A stretch of 64,000 bases of DNA from an uncultured Muribaculaceae bacterium (GTDB lineage: Bacteria; Bacteroidota; Bacteroidia; Bacteroidales; Muribaculaceae), in contig CAKUQQ010000005.1 of the NCBI GenBank assembly GCA_934675575.1, positions 62,001 through 126,000 of the forward strand. The letters are read 5' to 3'. Below, one piece after another: positions 36,391-47,031 of the stretch; the stretch's first letter is position 1, and the number at the start of each line of letters is the position of its first letter. The notes beneath the pieces are model-generated. The model made no database searches. It saw nothing but the letters and a program-made list of their open reading frames with translations, and was not told where the DNA came from. A program made the position numbers and the translations under genes.

Positions 36391-37224
36391 TTAATGTCTT
36401 GTGCTCAAAAGTTCCGCGGCTTGTTTCAAAATGTCGCTTGCAAATTCATCTTTCACACTTTCTGCAAGTGACTTCAAATTTTTTACGCAAATATCTCTCT
36501 CGCCTTGCGACAACTGCCTTTTTTCTTGCTCATTCTTGCACAAATCATACATGGCATTGCAGAACAAGTTCAAGCTTGTGGAAGAATTGCCCGAAATCTG
36601 AATTCTGTTGCGAAAAAAACCGAATTTCTGCAAAAAACTGCCCTTGTCTGAAGTAACGTCTAAGTCGTCTAAGTCGGTTTTGTGTTTTGCCGATGGACGT
36701 TTTGAATACAAACGCGCCACATAGCCAGTGTACAGAGGCTTGCCATTGTCGTCATCTTCGGCTTCATTGCTCCACTCCAGCACATAGCAGTAGCGATAAT
36801 CAGGGTCTTTGGGGTCTTTGTAGCACAAAACGCGATAATTGTAGTCGTCATCTTTGCCCACAACAAACTTTGAACCGTCTGACAATGTCAGTTTTAGCGG
36901 TTTGTAGTTATCATCGTCATCATCACTGTTTTGAAACGATATGAAATAAGCTCCGTTTCGCCCTTGATTAAACGCCGTTTCAAACTTCATGACTTCATTT
37001 TTCTTGCTTTGCGGCATGCTGAAATAGTAAATCTTATGGTTGGACTGGTTGGACGGCTTGATGCTGTCGCTGACGGTTTCGCTTGCCGTTGACCGTGTTA
37101 TATAGCTTGACGACGCAAATTTGTCAAGCAGCTCATCTATGGCTTTGTTTTGTGCCATAGTTGATGCCGGGGCGATTGAAGCTATTATAGCAATCGCTGA
37201 CGTTGATAAAAACAAGTTTTTCAT
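36391..37224 (-). CDS. Exported protein of unknown function in an ECF sigma operon (277 aa)
   Basis: The start is taken at 37224 (MKNLFLSTSAIAIIASIAPA) where a signal peptide begins, with cleavage after STMAQ; an upstream in-frame ATG lacks this. There is no lipobox cysteine. The mature protein contains a helical segment with KAIDELLDKFASSSY, a Tyr/Asp-rich middle with runs of Asp (residues about 95-150), and a helical C-terminus with two cysteines. The family is not recognised. Gene order sigma, anti-sigma, then this gene suggests it is a product or partner of that signalling system. A large hairpin lies downstream. Confidence 0.8.
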   Translation of the reverse strand: MKNLFLSTSAIAIIASIAPASTMAQNKAIDELLDKFASSSYITRSTASETVSDSIKPSNQSNHKIYYFSMPQSKKNEVMKFETAFNQGRNGAYFISFQNSDDDDDNYKPLKLTLSDGSKFVVGKDDDYNYRVLCYKDPKDPDYRYCYVLEWSNEAEDDDNGKPLYTGYVARLYSKRPSAKHKTDLDDLDVTSDKGSFLQKFGFFRNRIQISGNSSTSLNLFCNAMYDLCKNEQEKRQLSQGERDICVKNLKSLAESVKDEFASDILKQAAELLSTRH

Positions 37225-37276
37225 TTTATGTTTATATTTATATTTTGTTATTGTTATTGTTTTAATTATCATTTAC

Positions 37277-37972
37277 TTATGGCACTTCTTGAATATCATC
37301 TTTCAAGGCTGCGCTTTCCAAAGTCTCACTTTGCAGCGCCATTAAGGCGCCTTGTTCTATCAGACACTCTGCACGTGCTACTTCGTTTAGATATTTTATC
37401 TCGCTTAGCCATTGGTCATAATCGGCACCAATCACCATTTGTCCATATTCACAAACTCCTTCAGGTTTGATTATAAGGGTGTCCTTCTCTGCCAATTTAA
37501 GGTTTTTGTATTTTGGTGCTGCTTGTTTTTGTGCCAAAGTGCTTCTGCTGACATAGTGCGCAGCTACAGCTTTGGGCGTGAGCTTCGGTTCGTGACGGAG
37601 AATGTGTCTTTTCTCCGAGGTTTGGCGTGCTGCCACCACAGGTTGTGTAGGCGTGATAAGGTTGGTGGATAAAAACGACTTGAAAGCAACTATGCACACG
37701 GCAAGTATTATCATTGCAGCGGCGGTCAACTGAACCACAATCTGCCATCTGTTTTTGATTGACACCGCTCTATGCTCAGTCAATTCGTTTTTATTCAACG
37801 GCATTCCGGCATCAAAATATGCAAACAGGGCTTTGTAGTCAGACCATTCATCTGGCACATCGTGAGTCCGGAAATAGTTGCCAAGCCATATTTCGTCATC
37901 AAGGGTGGTGTTGCCACTCATGAAGCTGTCAATTAGGCTTTTTGCTCGTTTTTTATCGTTATGTTTTTGCAT
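37277..37972 (-). CDS. Anti-sigma factor-like membrane protein (231 aa)
   Basis: The N-terminal cytoplasmic part (residues 1-80) carries an acidic segment, SLIDSFMSGNTTLDDEIWLGNYF, like many Bacteroidota anti-sigma proteins that bind ECF sigma factors. A single transmembrane helix spans residues about 86-108 (VQLTAAAMIILAVCIVAF). A periplasmic region of about 120 residues follows, basic at first and then acidic. It does not contain the classical zinc-binding ZAS motif or a FecR domain. Located 25 nt after the sigma factor gene and transcribed with it, it is probably the regulator that holds the sigma factor inactive until an envelope signal arrives. Confidence 0.78.
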   Translation of the reverse strand: MQKHNDKKRAKSLIDSFMSGNTTLDDEIWLGNYFRTHDVPDEWSDYKALFAYFDAGMPLNKNELTEHRAVSIKNRWQIVVQLTAAAMIILAVCIVAFKSFLSTNLITPTQPVVAARQTSEKRHILRHEPKLTPKAVAAHYVSRSTLAQKQAAPKYKNLKLAEKDTLIIKPEGVCEYGQMVIGADYDQWLSEIKYLNEVARAECLIEQGALMALQSETLESAALKDDIQEVP

Positions 37973-37997
37973 ATATCACTATCAGTTAAATGTGTAT

Positions 37998-38504
37998 TTA
38001 ATCTTTTATGTGTTGCTGCCTTATGTCAGCAAGCATTTTGCGTCGCGCTCTGGCTAAAAGTGAGCATACCGACGTTTCTTTCATTCCAAGCAGCTTGGCA
38101 ATCTCAGCATTTGTGCGATGCTCCACTTGCCGCATCATTAATACACTATGCTGTGTGGGCGGCAATTTTTGCATAATACCAATCACTTGACGCTCAAACT
38201 CGCTATATTCAATCTGCTCTTGTGCGTCGAGCAGTTGGCTTGGAGCATCATAATGCTCCGGAATTGGCATCACTCGTCTTGCTGGCTTGCGCAAGGCACT
38301 AACCGTGAGGTTTCGGGCCATCACCGCAACCAAAGCCTCGATGGAATTATAATGGTCAAGCTGCTGTCGCATCGACCAGAGTTTCAACATCACATCTTGC
38401 GCCAAATCCTCTGCCTCGTCGTGTGTGACTCCGCAGTGAAGACACACAGCCACGGCTTTTTGCCGTAGCTCAACAGCTTTTTGCGCAAATGTGGTTTCGT
38501 CCAT
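37998..38504 (-). CDS. ECF RNA polymerase sigma factor
   Basis: 168 residues with sigma region 2 (AEDLAQDVMLKLWSMRQQLD) and region 4 helix-turn-helix (LPPTQHSVLMMRQVEHRTNAEIAKLL, then a recognition helix with RARRKML). The length and two-domain plan match ECF sigma-70 factors. It is the first gene of a three-gene operon with an anti-sigma-like membrane protein and an exported protein, so the set probably responds to an envelope signal. The promoter it recognises could not be identified. Confidence 0.92.
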   Translation of the reverse strand: MDETTFAQKAVELRQKAVAVCLHCGVTHDEAEDLAQDVMLKLWSMRQQLDHYNSIEALVAVMARNLTVSALRKPARRVMPIPEHYDAPSQLLDAQEQIEYSEFERQVIGIMQKLPPTQHSVLMMRQVEHRTNAEIAKLLGMKETSVCSLLARARRKMLADIRQQHIKD

Positions 38505-38720
38505 CAGTCTATTTCAATTTAGTTTTGTTTGTCCCTTTTATTATAAGACGCAAAAGAAGATATTTTTCAAACACGGAGCAACAATTTTATTTATTGATGA
38601 GATGAAAAAAACGATGCGAAATCTGATTTTGGAGCACGCATTGTGGGTTTGCAAGCCACAAAAATTGTTGTATATTTATGTGTTGATAAGCAGGCGGCAC
38701 GGCATAATATTCAAGCAAAC

Positions 38721-38753
38721 TTGATGTTCTGCTGCTGATTTACACTATCTTTG
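38721..38753 (+). promoter_or_regulatory. Promoter of hisS
   Basis: TTG (38721-38723) and TATCTTTG (38746-38753) match the Bacteroidota consensus with 22 nt between them. The -7 element lies 17 nt before the start codon. Confidence 0.6.
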
Positions 38754-38770
38754 TAGAAAAATTTACAGAA

Positions 38771-40135
38771 ATGACTCAGAAACCATCAATTCCTAAGGGG
38801 ACAAGAGACTTTTCGCCATTAGAAATGGCGAAACGCAACTATATTTTCGACACGATAAAGAAAGTTTTCTTGCTTTACGGCTTTCAGCAAATAGAAACGC
38901 CCGCCATGGAGAACCTGTCAACTCTGATGGGCAAGTATGGAGATGAAGGCGATAAACTGCTATTCAAGATTCTGAACAGCGGCGACTATTTGAAGAATGT
39001 TTCAGACGATTTACTTGCAAGCCGCGACCACATAAAGCTCATCAACAAAATAAGCGAGAAAGGACTTCGCTACGATTTGACAGTGCCATTTGCACGCTTT
39101 GTGGTGCAACATCGCAACGACATACAACTGCCGTTCAAGAGATACCAAATTCAGCCAGTGTGGCGTGCCGATCGTCCTCAAAAAGGACGTTACCGCGAGT
39201 TCTATCAGTGTGATGCCGATGTGGTTGGTAGCGACTCGCTATATAATGAGATAGAGCTGCTGTCCATTATCAACGCAGTGTTTGAGAAATTTGGAGTAAA
39301 CGTTACAATCAAAATCAATAACCGCAAGATTTTGAGCGGAGTTGCCGAGGTTATAGGTGCAGCTGACAAGCTGATTGACATAACGGTGGCAATTGACAAG
39401 ATCGATAAGATAGGAATTGACAACGTTGAACTTGAACTTAAAGAAAAAGGCTTAACTGATGAGCAAATTTCAAAACTTCAACCATTGCTCGAACTTCATG
39501 GCAGCAACGAGGATTGTATCAACTCTTTGAATTCTTTGTTCGACGGCTGTGAAACTGGTTTGGCTGGTGTAAAGGAAACAGAATTCATACTGAATGAGGT
39601 CAGCAAACTTGGATTTACATCAGAAGTGGAACTTGACACATCGTTGGCTCGTGGCTTGAATTATTACACTGGCACAATACTTGAAGTCAAGGCCAACGAC
39701 GTGGAGATTGGCAGTATTTCTGGGGGTGGCCGCTACGACAATCTGACAGGAGTGTTTGGCATGCCTGGATTGAGTGGCGTGGGCATAAGTTTTGGCGCAG
39801 ACAGAATTTTTGATGTACTCAACGCTCTTGACCTTTATCCTGATGAAGTATTGTCAACTACCAAGGTGATGTTTGTGAACTTTGGCACTGCCGAAGCCAA
39901 CAAGGTGCTTGAATATTTGGGTGTGCTCCGCTCCAATGGCATTGCTTGCGAACTTTATCCCGATGCTTCAAAAATGAAAAAGCAAATGAACTATGCAAAC
40001 GAACGTAAAATTCCGTTTGTTGCCTTGGTTGGAGAGAGCGAGCTTGAGTCTGGCACTGTGGCTGTGCGCAACATGGAGACGGGAGAACAAGAAAATCTCA
40101 CCATTAGCCAGATGGTGGAACGCTTGAAGGACTAA
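38771..40135 (+). CDS. hisS: Histidyl-tRNA synthetase
   Basis: 454 residues of class II synthetase. Motif 1 region begins with [20 protein letters not shown]. Motif 2 is [15 protein letters not shown], the histidine A motif is [14 protein letters not shown], and motif 3 is [14 protein letters not shown]. The C-terminal anticodon-binding domain starts near residue 360. All key catalytic elements appear intact, so the enzyme charges tRNA-His. It has its own promoter and is followed 19 nt later by a Crp/Fnr-type gene that may be co-transcribed. Confidence 0.97.
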   Translation: MTQKPSIPKGTRDFSPLEMAKRNYIFDTIKKVFLLYGFQQIETPAMENLSTLMGKYGDEGDKLLFKILNSGDYLKNVSDDLLASRDHIKLINKISEKGLRYDLTVPFARFVVQHRNDIQLPFKRYQIQPVWRADRPQKGRYREFYQCDADVVGSDSLYNEIELLSIINAVFEKFGVNVTIKINNRKILSGVAEVIGAADKLIDITVAIDKIDKIGIDNVELELKEKGLTDEQISKLQPLLELHGSNEDCINSLNSLFDGCETGLAGVKETEFILNEVSKLGFTSEVELDTSLARGLNYYTGTILEVKANDVEIGSISGGGRYDNLTGVFGMPGLSGVGISFGADRIFDVLNALDLYPDEVLSTTKVMFVNFGTAEANKVLEYLGVLRSNGIACELYPDASKMKKQMNYANERKIPFVALVGESELESGTVAVRNMETGEQENLTISQMVERLKD

Positions 40136-40154
40136 ACAAAACAGGCTCTCGCAT

Positions 40155-40841
40155 ATGACCGATATGTTTGAAAAGCTGATGGAGCTACCATTGTTTCAGG
40201 GAGCAAGCCGTGACAAGTTGAAAGAACTGGTAGAGAAAATACCTTTTCATTTCTTGAAATATGAAGTTGGCGATGTGCTGCTGAGTCCAGGTGAGAAATG
40301 CACACACATCAAATTTGTGGTTTCAGGCTCGGTGGAGTTGAAAACGGATTTTTCGAATTATCGTGTCAGTTTGCTCCAGTCAATCAAGTCGCCAGGAGTG
40401 ATAGGCCCGGAGTTCATGTTTGGGCGCAAAACCATTTACCCATATACTTGTGTGGCAAAAGAGGCATGTGGCATTCTGCAGATAAAGAAAGCTGACTATA
40501 TTGACATTTTGATGAAAGACAAAGTGTTTTTGTTCAATATGCTCAACTATCTGTCACGAAACGCACAAAAAAACACGCTTTTTGTGCAGAGCCATAATGG
40601 AGGCATTGCCAAGGACGTGCTTGCACTCGTTTCGTTGATGCTCACCACAGCCGACTCCGAAGACATAAGGCTAAGCTACAGGCAAAAAGACCTGTGCGCC
40701 ATGCTTGGCATAAGTCGGTTGTCGCTTAAAAGCCATTTAGACGAGTTGTTGGAGCTTGGTGCTATAACCTACAGTGCAGGAAACATATCAGTATTAAACA
40801 GAAAATTGCTGCTTACCCACCTTGGATTTAAAGAAGTGTAA
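40155..40841 (+). CDS. Crp/Fnr-family transcriptional regulator
   Basis: The N-terminal domain (residues about 10-120) is a cyclic-nucleotide-binding-like beta roll (YEVGDVLLSPGEKCTHIKFVVSGSV), but the phosphate-binding GExA(L/I) motif of true cAMP binders is not evident. The C-terminal domain carries a winged helix with LSYRQKDLCAMLGISRLSLKSHLDELLELGAI. No cysteine cluster for an iron-sulfur centre is visible at the N-terminus, so it is not a classical FNR. It lies 19 nt after hisS and ends at a strong terminator. Target genes cannot be inferred. Confidence 0.88.
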   Translation: MTDMFEKLMELPLFQGASRDKLKELVEKIPFHFLKYEVGDVLLSPGEKCTHIKFVVSGSVELKTDFSNYRVSLLQSIKSPGVIGPEFMFGRKTIYPYTCVAKEACGILQIKKADYIDILMKDKVFLFNMLNYLSRNAQKNTLFVQSHNGGIAKDVLALVSLMLTTADSEDIRLSYRQKDLCAMLGISRLSLKSHLDELLELGAITYSAGNISVLNRKLLLTHLGFKEV

Positions 40842-40890
40842 CGCATAAAAAACGTGTCGATTTTTTTTAATTCGGCAATAAATAAAAGCA

Positions 40891-40928
40891 GTGCGACAAA
40901 ATCGGATTTGGTTTTGTCGCACTTTTCT
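40891..40928 (+). terminator. Rho-independent terminator after the hisS/Crp-Fnr pair
   Basis: The 11-bp stem GTGCGACAAAA...TTTTGTCGCAC is followed by TTTTCTT. Confidence 0.8.
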
Positions 40929-40960
40929 TAAAATAAAATGTAACGTATTACCTCTGGTTG

Positions 40961-40991
40961 TTGCTTTTTTCATTTCAGATTATTATATTTG
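40961..40991 (+). promoter_or_regulatory. Promoter of recQ
   Basis: TTG (40961-40963) is followed after 20 nt by TATATTTG (40984-40991), matching the Bacteroidota consensus, 44 nt before the start codon. Confidence 0.65.
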
Positions 40992-41035
40992 TGTATTGAT
41001 AAATACCAAACAGTAAATTTTACTACGCTTCTATC

Positions 41036-43210
41036 ATGTTTGATCATAGATTCCTGACATCTGAGCTGAAAAAGTATTTTGGTTTTGATACTTTTAAGGG
41101 CAACCAAGAGCAGATAATTCTCAATCTTCTCAATGAGAATGACACTTTTGTGCTGATGCCCACTGGAGGAGGAAAATCATTGTGCTATCAGTTGCCTGCA
41201 ATGCTGATGGACGGCACTGCAATAGTAATTTCTCCGTTGATAGCTCTGATGAAAAATCAGGTTGATGCTATGCGCAATTACAGCGAGACTGATGGCATTG
41301 CCCACTTTTTCAACTCTTCGCTTAACAAGCAGGCAATAGACCAAGTGAAAGAAGACTTGTTGTCGGGTAAGACAAAGCTACTGTATGTGGCACCGGAGTC
41401 GCTGACCAAGCAAGAAAACGTGGCACTTTTGAAGAAAATAAAAATATCGTTTTACGCCGTTGACGAAGCGCACTGCATATCGGAGTGGGGGCACGACTTC
41501 AGAAGAGAATACAGAAACATCAGGCCTATAATCAACGAGATTGGCGTAAGGCCAATTATTGCATTGACAGCAACTGCAACGCCAAAGGTTCAGCACGACA
41601 TTCAGAAGAACTTGGGCATAACCAATGCAACGGTGTTCAAATCATCATTCAACCGTCCAAACCTTTATTATGAGGTTAGACCCAAAACAAAAGACGTTGA
41701 CAAAGAAATAATTAAATATATACAAAACAATCACGGCAAGTCGGGCATAGTGTATTGCCTTAGCCGAAAGAAGGTGGAGGAGCTTGCAAATCTGCTTCAG
41801 CTCAACAACATAAAGGCGTTGCCATATCATGCGGGAATGGACAGCGCCGCACGCTCGGCTAATCAAGACGCTTTTTTGTATGAGAAAGTGGACGTGATTG
41901 TGGCTACCATAGCCTTTGGCATGGGCATCGACAAGCCAGATGTGCGCTATGTGATTCACTACGACATACCCAAAAGTCTGGAAGGATATTATCAAGAAAC
42001 AGGCCGTGCCGGCAGAGACGGAGGCGAGGGAAATTGCATCACATTTTATTCGCACAAAGACCTCGACAAGCTACGCAAGTTCACGCAAGGCAAGCCTCTG
42101 GCAGAGCAGGAGATAGGCAAGCAGCTGCTTATAGAAACAGCTGCTTATGCAGAGTCGTCTGTATGTCGCCGCAAATCGCTCCTGCATTATTTTGGTGAAG
42201 AATATGACAAGGACAACTGTGGAAACTGCGACAACTGCCGTCACCCATTGCAAAAGATAGATGCCACAGAGCAACTTTGCGACTTGATAGACGCTATACT
42301 CACGCTGAAAGAGAAATTCAAGTCAAGTTACATTGTTGATGTTTTGCTTGGACACGAGAAGCCGGAGGTTTTGTCGTTCAAGCACAATAAACTCGACATA
42401 TTCGGTTGCTTAAACGACAAAGACGAAGCTTTCTTGAACGCTTTGATACAGCAAGCCATAATCGGCGGCTTTGTGAGAAAAGACATTGAAAATTATGGCG
42501 TGCTCCACATTACAAAGGCTGGGCACGACTTTGTGGACAAACCCACAAAATTCATGATGGTGGGCGCAAGAGATTTCTCCGATTCTGATTATGACTGCAT
42601 GGAGAGTGGGACAGCGGCTCTTGACTCTGAATTGTACGGAATTTTGAAAAGCCTCAGAGAGGACATCGCCCAGCGACACAACCTGCCACCATACATAATA
42701 TTTCAAGACCAGTCGCTTGAGGCAATGGCGACAAACTACCCTGTGGATTTGAAAGAGTTGCAACTAATTCCAGGCGTTGGAGTGGGCAAAGCCAAACGTT
42801 ATGGCAAGGATTTCGTAGAGGTGATAAAGAAATATGTGACAGACAACGACATTGAGCGTCCTGTTGACTTGCGAGTGCGCACCGAGCCCAACAGAAGCCA
42901 GTTTAAAATAAGCATAATCCAGTGCATCGACCGTCAAGTGTCGCTTGACGCAATAGCAGAATCGAGTGACATGGAATTTGATGAGTTGCTCGATGTGATA
43001 GAAGCAATCGTCAACTCAGGCAACAAGATTGACATACGCTACTATGTGGAAGACGTGGTAGATGATTACCATATTGACGCGTTATATGATTACTTCAGAA
43101 GCAGCACAACCGATGACCTGGCCACTGCACAAAAAGAAATGGGCAGCGACTACACAGAAACGGAGATAAGGCTGGTCAGAATAATGTTTGTCAGCGAAAT
43201 GGGAAATTAA
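41036..43210 (+). CDS. recQ: ATP-dependent DNA helicase RecQ
   Basis: 724 residues. The helicase core contains MPTGGGKSLCYQLPA (Walker A), the DEAH box in VDEAHCISEWGHDFR, SLEGYYQETGRAGRDG (motif VI) and the zinc-binding cysteines of CRRKSLLHYFG...CGNCDNC. The winged-helix RQC domain follows (about 390-500) and an HRDC domain near residues 525-605. A C-terminal helix-turn-helix-like extension of about 120 residues brings the length above the E. coli enzyme (609). RecQ unwinds 3'-to-5' and works in recombination and replication-fork repair. The gene has its own promoter. Confidence 0.96.
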   Translation: MFDHRFLTSELKKYFGFDTFKGNQEQIILNLLNENDTFVLMPTGGGKSLCYQLPAMLMDGTAIVISPLIALMKNQVDAMRNYSETDGIAHFFNSSLNKQAIDQVKEDLLSGKTKLLYVAPESLTKQENVALLKKIKISFYAVDEAHCISEWGHDFRREYRNIRPIINEIGVRPIIALTATATPKVQHDIQKNLGITNATVFKSSFNRPNLYYEVRPKTKDVDKEIIKYIQNNHGKSGIVYCLSRKKVEELANLLQLNNIKALPYHAGMDSAARSANQDAFLYEKVDVIVATIAFGMGIDKPDVRYVIHYDIPKSLEGYYQETGRAGRDGGEGNCITFYSHKDLDKLRKFTQGKPLAEQEIGKQLLIETAAYAESSVCRRKSLLHYFGEEYDKDNCGNCDNCRHPLQKIDATEQLCDLIDAILTLKEKFKSSYIVDVLLGHEKPEVLSFKHNKLDIFGCLNDKDEAFLNALIQQAIIGGFVRKDIENYGVLHITKAGHDFVDKPTKFMMVGARDFSDSDYDCMESGTAALDSELYGILKSLREDIAQRHNLPPYIIFQDQSLEAMATNYPVDLKELQLIPGVGVGKAKRYGKDFVEVIKKYVTDNDIERPVDLRVRTEPNRSQFKISIIQCIDRQVSLDAIAESSDMEFDELLDVIEAIVNSGNKIDIRYYVEDVVDDYHIDALYDYFRSSTTDDLATAQKEMGSDYTETEIRLVRIMFVSEMGN

Positions 43211-43292
43211 GGCATAATAAAGCTCATGCCACAATATGAATTTATTGCGCACAATGTTACGTGAAACACTTCGATAAATGAAGAAAAATTCG

Positions 43293-43300
43293 TAATTTTG
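43293..43300 (+). promoter_or_regulatory. Candidate -7 element for guaB
   Basis: TAATTTTG matches the Bacteroidota -7 consensus. The -33 region is not convincing. A leader of about 70 nt remains before the ATG at 43376. Confidence 0.5.
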
Positions 43301-43345
43301 TGCGCAATAAATGTAGAAGCTAATTTCAAGCAATTTTACGTTTAG

Positions 43346-44851
<1,506 letters not shown>

Positions 44852-44933
44852 ACATTTTATCCACACAGATATAATTTATTTGTTATTTTGGCGTTATAAG
44901 AAAAGTATTAAACGACAAATTAATGTTATAATC

Positions 44934-46859
44934 ATGAAAAGTGGATTGCTAATTGGACTGGCTGCATTGTCAATTACAGTTGCCTATGCAGCCAAGGATC
45001 CAATCCTTATGACTATTAATGGTAAGGGAGTCAAGCTCTCAGAGTTTGAGTACCTGTATCATAAGAATAATCAACAACAACTGCAAAAAGAAACGCTTGA
45101 CCAATACGTTAATCGTTTTGTTAACTATAAGCTGAAGGTTGCTGACGCCGAGGCCAACAAAATCGACACCTTGAAGTCGTTTAACCACGAGTTTGAGGGA
45201 TATAAAAACGACATTGTAAAGAAGTTTCTTGAAGACACCACTGTGTATGATGCGCTGATGAAAGAAAATTACAAGCGCGCCACAAAAAATGTTGATGTCA
45301 GTCAAATTATGATTCCGAGAGGTGCGGACTATCCTGGCGACTTGAAGCAGGAGAAGACCCTCGACAGCATCAGAACTTGCATTCTCAACGGACAGGACTT
45401 TGGTGAACTTGCAGTGAAATATTCTTCAGACCGCTCTGCGCCATCAAACAAGGGTCACATGGGCTTTATTCCAGCAGGCAAGTTGCCATATCCGTTTGAA
45501 ACCGCAGCATACCAAACTCCAGTCGGACAGATTTCAAAACCGTTCAAAACACGTTTCGGTTTCCATATCGTGAAGGTGAACGGCATTAGAGACGACCGCG
45601 GCACTGTGCATGTTGAGCACATTCTGCGTCTTTTCCCTCGTGGTGCCAACGACAGTGCCAAGATGGTGGTGAAGGCAAAAGCCGACTCGATATACAGCGC
45701 CGTTAAGGCAGGTAGCAGCTTTGAAGATTTGGCCAAAACGCTTTCAGAGGATAAGGGCAGTGCTCCCAACGGCGGTCTGTTGCCTTGGTTCGGTTCTGGT
45801 GAAATGATTAAGTCGTTTGAAGATGTGGCATTTGATTTAAAAGACGGTGAAATCTCAAAACCATTTGCAACAGCCTACGGCTACCACATCATCAAAAAGC
45901 TTGAATCTAAACCCACCGCTTCGTTTAACGAAATGCGCAAAGCGCTACGCACGAGATTTGACAGTGATTTCGACTTGGCAGCTATGCCAAAAAAGGCAAA
46001 ACTGGCTGAACTGAAAAAGAAATATAAGTATTCTCAAAACAGCAAACTTGCAAGCTATCTGGCTGAAGAGCTGAAAAAACATGGTGGTTTTGACTCCGTG
46101 TTTGTAGATGGCATTATGGCAAAATCAAACTTTGTGGCTGCAACGTTTGCCAAGAATCAGAAGGTTCTGGTTTCTGACCTGCCAGCCAACATCAATCCCA
46201 AAGCAAAGTGGAGTGATGACGATGCTGTTAAGGCAATCGCCAACTTGGTTGATAATGTGGCCGACGATAAGATTACAGAATACTACACCAACGACTTGAT
46301 TGCCCACGATGCCGACCTCAAGAACTTGCTTAACGAATATCGCGACGGCATGCTTTTGTTTGAAATCAGCAACAGAATGGTTTGGGAACGTGCAAGCCGT
46401 GACACCACAGGCTTGAAAACTTTCTTTGAGACAAATCGTGCAAAATACTCTTGGAACAAGCCTCACTTCAAGGGCATAGTGCTTCTGGCACAGAACGATT
46501 CAATCTTGAAAGCAGTGAAAGATGACATCAAGAAAGTAGGTGCAGATTCGCTGACTATGGCTTTGCACAAAAAGTACCAAAACAAGATTAAAATGGAACG
46601 CTATTTGTGCGAGAAAGGTGAGAACAAGATGGTGGATTACCTTGCATTCAACGGTCCAAAAGCAGAGTCAAGCGACAGCAAGTATCCTCTGTTCTTCACT
46701 TTGAGCGGCAAAGTGCTTGACCAGCCCGAAGAAGTGAATGATGTGAAAGGCTTGGTAACGTCTGATTATCAAGACGTGCTCGAAAAGCGCTGGGACGCAT
46801 ATCTAAAGAAAACCTACAAGGTGGAAATCAACAAAGATGTGTTGCGCCAAGTGAAATAG
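44934..46859 (+). CDS. Periplasmic peptidylprolyl isomerase with two parvulin domains (641 aa)
   Basis: The start is set at 44934 (MKSGLLIGLAALSITVAYAA), which gives a clean signal peptide; an earlier in-frame ATG overlaps guaB. The N-terminal helical part resembles SurA-type chaperones (LSEFEYLYHKNN, LDQYVNRFVNYKLKVADAE). Two parvulin (rotamase) domains follow: residues about 118-215 with DFGELAVKYSSDRSAPSNKG, and about 225-325 with FEDLAKTLSEDKGSAPNGG. The last 300 residues are a helical region without a known motif. The protein likely helps fold exported or outer-membrane proteins. It ends at a terminator, but the next gene is another foldase. Confidence 0.92.
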   Translation: MKSGLLIGLAALSITVAYAAKDPILMTINGKGVKLSEFEYLYHKNNQQQLQKETLDQYVNRFVNYKLKVADAEANKIDTLKSFNHEFEGYKNDIVKKFLEDTTVYDALMKENYKRATKNVDVSQIMIPRGADYPGDLKQEKTLDSIRTCILNGQDFGELAVKYSSDRSAPSNKGHMGFIPAGKLPYPFETAAYQTPVGQISKPFKTRFGFHIVKVNGIRDDRGTVHVEHILRLFPRGANDSAKMVVKAKADSIYSAVKAGSSFEDLAKTLSEDKGSAPNGGLLPWFGSGEMIKSFEDVAFDLKDGEISKPFATAYGYHIIKKLESKPTASFNEMRKALRTRFDSDFDLAAMPKKAKLAELKKKYKYSQNSKLASYLAEELKKHGGFDSVFVDGIMAKSNFVAATFAKNQKVLVSDLPANINPKAKWSDDDAVKAIANLVDNVADDKITEYYTNDLIAHDADLKNLLNEYRDGMLLFEISNRMVWERASRDTTGLKTFFETNRAKYSWNKPHFKGIVLLAQNDSILKAVKDDIKKVGADSLTMALHKKYQNKIKMERYLCEKGENKMVDYLAFNGPKAESSDSKYPLFFTLSGKVLDQPEEVNDVKGLVTSDYQDVLEKRWDAYLKKTYKVEINKDVLRQVK

Positions 46860-46885
46860 CAATCATAATTGCACTATTAGATATT

Positions 46886-46917
46886 GAAATCCCGCCGTTT
46901 GGCAGGATTTCTTTTTT
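46886..46917 (+). terminator. Rho-independent terminator between the two foldase genes
   Basis: GAAATCCCGCC-GTTT-GGCAGGATTTC pairs with a single C-A mismatch and is followed by six Ts. Confidence 0.75.
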
Positions 46918-47031
46918 GCTTTTATTAAGCAGTAAAAACCATAAATAAGACTTGTAGATTTTGAGAAGTGACAAAAAATCAAGAAATTTGCATAAATAAA
47001 ACGGTTTATAAGTATTAATAGCTATTAATTG

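Noticed and set aside
43211..43231. Possible terminator after recQ (GGCAT...ATGCC)
   Set aside because: The stem is only 5 bp and lacks a following T run.
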